64,000 nt of DNA, from NCBI RefSeq assembly GCF_021917145.1, contig NC_061071.1, positions 1,757,774 to 1,821,773 on the forward strand, given 5' to 3'. Positions 56,226-64,000 of this stretch are shown in pieces. Both the position numbers and the translations under genes were made by a program. Numbering within the stretch: the stretch's first letter is position 1; each line of letters opens with the position of its first letter. This stretch comes from Hypomesus transpacificus. Lineage: Eukaryota > Chordata > Actinopteri > Osmeriformes > Osmeridae. The notes beneath the pieces were generated by a model. The model worked only from the letters and a program-made list of their open reading frames with translations. It was not told the DNA's origin and did not search any database.

Positions 56226-59108
56226 ATGAGTAAACGAAAGGTAAAGGAATTGCACCTAACAGTTGGAGAATGCATCTCACAGGTTTGTATGTTTTTAGGC
56301 TATGGCAGTTTCCTAATCATCAGCGCATACGTATTCAAAAGGTTTGCTAAGCCGGTATTGTCTATTTTCAGGTTCAGCGGCTGTTAAGAGAGCGATTCTG
56401 TCATTTCAAACTTCCCAACGAGCCACAGGGAATGGAATCTCAACACAAGTAAGCCTGCCAGTCTCTTACCCCTAATCCAGAGCTGTAGATTTGAATCTCT
56501 GAAATCTTTCTTGGCTACTGGTCCCTGGCCACACAGTGCTGGACAGGTGGCAACTTAATGATGGATCAACAGTTGATGTGGACAGTGTGTAATTGCATTG
56601 TCCACATCTTTAAGACATCTTCTGGAGCTTCTTAAGAGGACTGCGGTCCATGGGGAGAGCAACTCTGTCATCATCGTTGGACCAAGAGGAGCAGGGAAAA
56701 CAATGGTACTACAGTGTTTCCATATATTCAGCACAGGCTGCCTTCTTGTCCACATTAGCTTCACTTGGCTGTGCCATCAATCATTGTTCAGATCCAGAGA
56801 AATCGTCTGCAAGCACAATACCATTAACATTTTATTAATAACACAAATAAATATGCTCCTCCTCTGACCCCCTTCTCAGCTCCTGAATTGTGTCTTGAGT
56901 GAGTTGCTGGAGGTGAACGAAGTGAAGAAGAATGTCTTACAGGTTCATCTGAATGGTAGGCAATCAAAACCTCTGACATAGGACTCTGCACCGGCTGTCC
57001 AGCATACCATATTAACAGCTTCCTCCTGTCTGTGCAGGCCTCCTACAGACTGATGACAGAATAGCCCTCAAAGAAATAACACGCCAGCTTCACCTGGAAA
57101 ATGTGGTCGGGGACAAAGTGTTTGTAAGTGGACACAACCACCCATAGAGAATCAGAATGTTATGGTTGTGAGTGACCCGTGCTCTGAAGTCCAGCACAGC
57201 CTGTGTTTGACCTGGGTGATTCTCCCTGGGCAACATTGTCTTTTATTTATTTAGGGCAGTTTTGCAGAGAACCTGGCCTTCCTGCTTCAGGCATTAAAGA
57301 AAGGTACCTTTTCAGAATGTATTTGGCTTATTTGTACAAGGGTACTACTGGAAACACCAGTTTAAGAGGTGTATTTTTTGTCAATGACACCGTTTTGTAA
57401 TGTGGCTGTGCTGTTTGTTGTGGACCTTCTAGTGTTACTTCTCTCTAATGTCCAGGTGATCGTAGCAGCAGCCGTCCTGCCCTCTTCATTCTGGATGAAT
57501 TTGACTTGTTTGCTCACCATAAGAACCAGACCCTTCTCTACAACCTCCTGGACGTCTCCCAGTCTGCCCAGGCCCCCATTGCTGTGGTTGGACTCACCTG
57601 CCGGCTGGTATGTCCCCCCCCACCCTCCAGCTACCTCTTCACTATCATAAACACCTCCACCAATGTTCCTTCATCTTGATTTGGGCAAGATAGTAGTCTA
57701 ATAGTCTTAGAAATTGCTACGCAGGTGCTCAACACCCATGTTCATGTCTCCACCACCCTTGTTTGCGTCTCGGTCTTCCAGGACGTGCTGGAGCTGCTGG
57801 AGAAGCGGGTCAAGTCCAGGTTTTCCCACAGGCAGATCCACCTGCTCAGCAGGCTGAGCTTCACGGGGTACCTGGAGGCTGTGTGCACCCAGCTAAGCCT
57901 TCCCCAGGACTTCCCTGACCCCCGCTTTGCTCAGGACTGGAACGCCAGCATCAAGGTTGGAGGGGAGGGGGGGTACGGTTGCAAATAGATTGTGGTAAAT
58001 TATGCTGTGGGGAAGAAAAAAAATATATGTAATTGAAGAGATGGGATTTTTGTCTCTCCCCCAGACACTGTGTGAAGACAAATTGGTTGTGGATGTTCTA
58101 CAAAGACATTTCAACTCCAGCAAAGACTTCCGTTCTCTGCATATGTTACTGGTAAGGACACGTAGTGTTTCATTTGTCATCACATAAACATCAATTCATT
58201 CTCACCTTGACAAAGAGTAATGCATGTTCTGGGTTGTTCTGTGCAGATGCTTACGTTGAGCCGTGTGACTGTATCAAAACCCACCATCACAGCCACAGAT
58301 ATCCTGGAGGCCAGCAGAGTGTGCACGGTCGACTCCAAAGCCAACATTCTCCATGGTAAAGCCCAAATGTGTCTGAGGGCAGATTTACCAAACCTCCTAT
58401 GTATTAAAGCTCAGTTGCTCCTGTCTCAATGAATGTCACACTTCAGGGTGGATGAGATTTCCGCTCATCTCCCGACAATGAAGACACAAGTCCCATCCAG
58501 TTGTTTAAGGAAACTCAATACTTTGCCTCTTTCTCAGGTCTGTCCATTCTTGAACTTTGTCTGATAATTGCAATGAAACACCTAAATGACATCTATGACG
58601 GAGAGCCCTTCAACTTTCAAATGGTTCACAATGGTAATCAATCAAGTTCTTCTAACTACAGTTTGAAATTTCTCCGGCCAACGCTAATACTTTCGACTAT
58701 TCCCTTTCTTTTAGAGTTCAAGAAATTTCTGCAGAGGAAATCCCATTCCATTCATAATTTTGACAAGCCAGTCGTACTAAAGGTGCTTATGAGCGATCGC
58801 TTAGTACAACTAGTATTGATAGACAGTAAAACAAAAACAAATCCAAAATCAAACCTTAATTCATACATTTACAGTTAAAAGATGGTATCTTTGGATGTCC
58901 TTGTAAAACACTTCATCTCTTTCAGGCATTTGAGCACTTGCAACAGCTAGAACTCATCCAGCCCATGGATGGGTCTACAGCTAAGGTCCAGAGAGAGTAC
59001 CAACTCATGAAGCTCATGCTGGACCACAGCCAAATAATGGAGGCCTTGCAGAAATACCCACAATGCCCCACTGATGTGAAACAGTGGGCAATGTCTGCGT
59101 TTGGTTGA
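56226..59108 (+). CDS. orc4: ORC4, origin recognition complex subunit 4 (13 coding exons, 434 aa)
   Basis: ORC4 is an AAA+ ATPase subunit of the six-subunit complex that marks replication origins and helps load MCM in the nucleus. Coding exons: 56226-56282, 56372-56448, 56615-56705, 56880-56955, 57038-57123, 57255-57303, 57456-57607, 57782-57955, 58065-58151, 58247-58355, 58538-58633, 58715-58782, 58926-59108. All are GT-AG and the frame is continuous; the exon 8 donor (GTTGGA) is weak. Walker A is GPRGAGKT (residues 67-74) and Walker B is LFILDEFD (155-162), followed by the conserved [24 protein letters not shown] carries the basic segment of the AAA+ lid region. The C-terminal winged-helix part includes [18 protein letters not shown] and REYQLMKL. 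The protein starts MSKRKVKEL. Human ORC4 is 436 aa. Confidence 0.97.
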
Positions 59109-61050
59109 TGGTTTGTTTCTGGACAGTTCCCACTCCACCAGAAGGATAAGGACCAAGCTGAAAGAGCACTTCCAAGTCACTGCTAAGTCATCAAAACGAT
59201 CAGAAATGTTCCAGAAGCCTGCTTTTCTTGCACCTGCAGGGGGAGTATTGAGCTACACTGGAGACACTTCATGCTGCTTTTCTTTCAAATATCAAAACGG
59301 AAGCTTTGGTAATAGACATTGTCAACTCATTTGTATTCTAAAACATTTGCAGTTTCAGTAAACCAATCATTTTGAAGTATACGTTTGTGTTGAGCTGTAC
59401 ATTTGTATTGAAATGGGGATTGCACCATAGTGTGGACCTAATAGCATGTCACTGGAAAGATTCCCGAACCAAGACACCATGTAGAGCAGTCACTATACTT
59501 TATTTCAAGGGGAATAGCATACTATTTCTCTGTACAATATTTCACAATCACTTCTAACCAGGCCACTGAAACACTTGGTGAAATTCTCACAAAGCAATTA
59601 AATTGGCAAGTCCACTGGGTAAATGTACAGTCAATCGTGCCTAATATGCACTGACTATCGGCAGATACTGAGAGTCCAAACAAACGTATTTGAGCGTTTG
59701 GACTTGTTTTAGAGGTAATGCGTTTACAGAAAAAACACTGCTGGTCAAATCCCAGGGATACATCCATGCTGCCCTGCTGGAATAGTGTACCAAAGGTATC
59801 AATGCTGTAGCATCTGGGCCAGAGCTTGGATGTCTGAGGTAAAAATCTGTTCATTCAAGGTTGCCATGTGAGGAGGCTTCATCAGACCAGTTTGGAAAGG
59901 AAGAGAGCCTTATCCGGGGAAGGAAAAAGTGACTTGGTTTGGGCCATGATGACAAATTAATACAATTTCAAAATACATATTTATATATAAAATAAACAGC
60001 AAAAAACGTATGGAATAATACATGTGTAATATCTTGTGATAAAAGGATAGAAACAACCCCATGCTCTTCACAATCTAAAAACAACATTGATATTTATTTA
60101 CATAATGTGCATTATTACCATTTAAACTGAACGTGTAAAATGTTTAGTTCCAGTTTCAATGTATAAATCAACTCAGAATAAAAGGCCCATGTCGAAGTCA
60201 TGGGGTGTAGAATGCCTGTACAGAGATTGACGTTGTGAAACCAGGATGTTTAAGAAGCTGTAGGGAGAAAAAAAATCTGCAGGAAACTGAAACATTGTCA
60301 AAGAACGAGTCGCATGGCTACGTTTATTCTCTGAAAAGAGTATTTTTGGAATCTCAAAAGCCTTTTGATGTCACCTTCCCTCACCACCTGCTCAAAACCT
60401 CCAGGAAAGGATCTGAGAGACTTTAGAGGCCCGCCTGATGCCTCATTATTCATTTGTAATTACTTGAGATTGATGACCTACCAACAATGCCTTTATGTGC
60501 TATTGCTGTGAGCTAGTGTTCCAATATGCATGGTTATTCTCATTACCTTCCATCCGCCATCTCATCTCGCCCGATAAGCACTTCTTCCTAACACATTCCT
60601 AAGATCTTGCCTCGCACTGCCATCCAGTGAGGTAAAGGAATCGTTGTGTATTATTTGAATTGGCACCTGCCCTCCCTTCCCCTAAGATCATGACAAGGTC
60701 AATGTTTTAAGAAAAATGCTACAGATTGGTGACAATTTTGCACCTGCAGCAATGCTGAAGTATACACACTGCACCTGCACGTGTTGCATATACAGGTTCA
60801 AACTACTGTAACTTAGAAAAGCATAGTATTGTTGGATCCCTGAACATTGTTGTGGTATCTGTTAAAAGACAAAGTGTGAGGAGAGATTTCAAACGTGACC
60901 GCACCAGTGTCAATGCTACTCAGATGAAAAGCTGAGCCGCTCAAGCCTATAATGGAACACATTCACAAATAAACCCCACGAGAACTTTTGAAAGTCCTGT
61001 CGCCCAGTATCCATTGCAGTAATGTGGCATAGGAATGGCACTTGGCATGA

Positions 61051-61054
<4 letters not shown>

Positions 61055-61130
<76 letters not shown>

Positions 61131-61152
61131 GGGAGAGAGAGGGAGAGAGAGA
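61055..61152 (+). repeat. (GA)n microsatellite with GGGAGA interruptions
   Basis: About 98 bases of GA repeat interrupted six or so times by GGGAGA. On the acvr2a strand it is CT-rich and would be part of the presumed 3' UTR. Confidence 0.93.
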
Positions 61153-62055
61153 GCCCCTCCCGTCTGGAAAGCAGAGGAGAGGCCATTGGATAGATTAAAG
61201 CTTCCTGAGGTGCATCTCAAGAGACATCACAACAGACCTTGCACAGGCCAAGTGAAACCACCCGGAACAGATTACAGATGTCTTACCATGTGACCGTATG
61301 GATCGAAGCGTAGCTAAATGTACACGTGTCACAGCTCATACAAGAGGATACGTATACCAAAAAGATAACTGAAAAAGGCATGCTCACATCATTAGATCGA
61401 CTACTCTGTAGACACAGCAAATCATAATAGGTAAGTGCTTTTTAAATAAATACTTTAAAATAATATCACTGGTAAGGTGGCTAACAGTGTAAGAAAAGAA
61501 AAAAAGAATATTCTAAAACCAAGTTGCAAAGACAAAGGAAAAGAAAGTTAAAAAGGAGAAATCAGCAATAAAAAGGCAGAAACACTGGTGTGTATGTATG
61601 GCCATATTTCTCTTGGCATACGTCTTCAGAACTGCTGCGAGTGGGCCTGCCATGACTTAGAGCCCTTGACCAAGCTCTATACCAACCCCAAATCATCTGA
61701 ATAGTCATGTGGATTGTTTGCGTTAACGAGAGCAGATGTGAAACTGAGGTATACCTTGTTGAGGGAGGTTCATGGTTGTCATAGTAGTAATGCTTCCAAA
61801 TGTACACCCCGCCCCCCCTCAAAAACAACAAAAATAAAAATAAGAACCCTAACTTGATAGCATGTTTTTCTGTTGATATATGTACAGCAGCATTACACTA
61901 AACATTCAGAAGCTGTTTCTTATTGGCATTAAATTAGTAAGTCATATAAACACAAAAAATAGTGTTGAAAACAAGTTGCCCTTTTTATACTGAAATGAAC
62001 TGAGCTGGGAGATTTCTTCTCTTCTTTTCATATAAAAACAAGATCCAGTCCGTCT

Positions 62056-62212
62056 CATATTATATTTATATATATATATATATATATACACATATATAGA
62101 TATGTATCTATCCATATCTATATATATTATATATGTATATATAGATATATCGACATATATTATATATGTATATATAGTATATATAGATATATACATATAT
62201 AATATAAATATG
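62056..62212. repeat. AT-rich double inverted repeat
   Basis: 157 bases of almost only A and T. It holds two adjacent inverted repeats: a perfect 20-bp stem, 62156-62175 with 62187-62206, around an 11-base loop; and a perfect 13-bp stem, 62114-62126 with 62136-62148, around a 9-base loop. Both could extrude as cruciforms in DNA or form hairpins in the presumed acvr2a 3' UTR, about 0.4 kb past its stop codon. Confidence 0.88.
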
Positions 62213-62577
62213 AAGAAAAATACCTGACAAAAGATTGATTTGAATGACCACATCCTTTTGCCCAGCACAGCTGCTGTGTGTCTGTTGAGGGACCTGGCTT
62301 GGAGTCTCCTCAGGGTGGCTCTCAGAAGAGTCCAACAGTGGATATCCAGACGCATGTTACTATAATGTCAATAGAAACGAGTGCGGGAGGGCCCAGGTCT
62401 TCCTGAATGAGAGTAGTGGCCCGCACTAAAACACACCCACCACGCCACGTCACGCCAGTCTGAGGCTGGTGGTGGCTTACCAACCAGGGTTAGCCAGAGT
62501 CACGTCCGTTTTTTTCCGTCTTTCTTTTTAGCGGGAGGAGGAGGAGGGAGTGGGGAGAGAGTGTCTGATCCAGCCAA

Positions 62578-63931
<1,354 letters not shown>

Positions 63932-64000
63932 CTGGGGTTGTGAGAGGAGACATGACGGAGAGTTACAGAGAGGGGGACATGGAGGAGGATGCAGCGAGGA

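Larger units (their letters stand above)
59109..62577. other. convergent orc4/acvr2a 3' region
   Basis: No coding exon found. The left part holds the orc4 3' UTR; no clear orc4 AATAAA was identified close to the stop. Most of the rest is probably acvr2a 3' UTR, whose possible polyadenylation hexamers (TTTATT on the + strand) lie at 60093-60098 and 59499-59504. Within it are a GA microsatellite at 61.06-61.15 kb and an AT-rich double hairpin at 62.1-62.2 kb. The border between the two transcripts cannot be set. Confidence 0.5.

Noticed and set aside
61942-62355. 137-codon - strand frame with Ile/Tyr runs
   Set aside because: It crosses the AT-rich inverted repeats and has no family resemblance; it lies in the presumed acvr2a 3' UTR.

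Overview
The window is vertebrate nuclear DNA, almost certainly from a ray-finned (teleost) fish. The genes are split into many small exons by GT-AG introns, many of them only 70-500 bp long. The intergenic DNA carries fish-type tRNA-derived SINEs, a CR1/L2-like LINE ending in (TTTGA)n, and many CA, GA and C microsatellites. No bacterial, viral or organellar genes are seen.

There are six protein-coding genes. In window order they are mmadhc (+, 10.8-12.8 kb), lypd6 (-, 14.9-17.3 kb), kif5c (-, 31.5-41.4 kb), mbd5 (-, 44.8-52.9 kb), orc4 (+, 56.2-59.1 kb) and the 3' part of acvr2a (-, 62.6-63.9 kb, running off the right edge). This is the human 2q23 gene order and relative orientation (ACVR2A-ORC4-MBD5-[EPC2]-KIF5C-[LYPD6B]-LYPD6-MMADHC), but I find no EPC2 between mbd5 and kif5c and no LYPD6B between kif5c and lypd6. 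I assembled the exons of the five complete genes by eye on splice sites and reading frame. Each gives an uninterrupted protein: mmadhc 297 aa, lypd6 176 aa, kif5c 949 aa, mbd5 1418 aa, orc4 434 aa. For mmadhc, lypd6, kif5c and orc4 these are close to the human lengths.

Layout: 1-10.1 kb is intergenic, with SINE relics and a possible enhancer-like AT-rich block near 9.8 kb. mmadhc and lypd6 converge. 17.3-30.1 kb is intergenic and holds a 2.5-kb 5'-truncated LINE with an intact reverse transcriptase, plus a 46-bp minisatellite. kif5c and mbd5 lie head-to-tail. mbd5 and orc4 are divergent across about 3.3 kb, which should contain their promoter region. orc4 and acvr2a converge over about 3.5 kb, which is mostly presumed acvr2a 3' UTR and contains an AT-rich double hairpin.

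The genes do not form a pathway. They are linked by conserved synteny: cobalamin trafficking (mmadhc), a GPI-anchored Ly6 protein (lypd6), axonal transport (kif5c), chromatin (mbd5), replication origin licensing (orc4) and activin signalling (acvr2a). I see no convincing undescribed system. The findings are structural details of genes, repeats and possible regulatory DNA.
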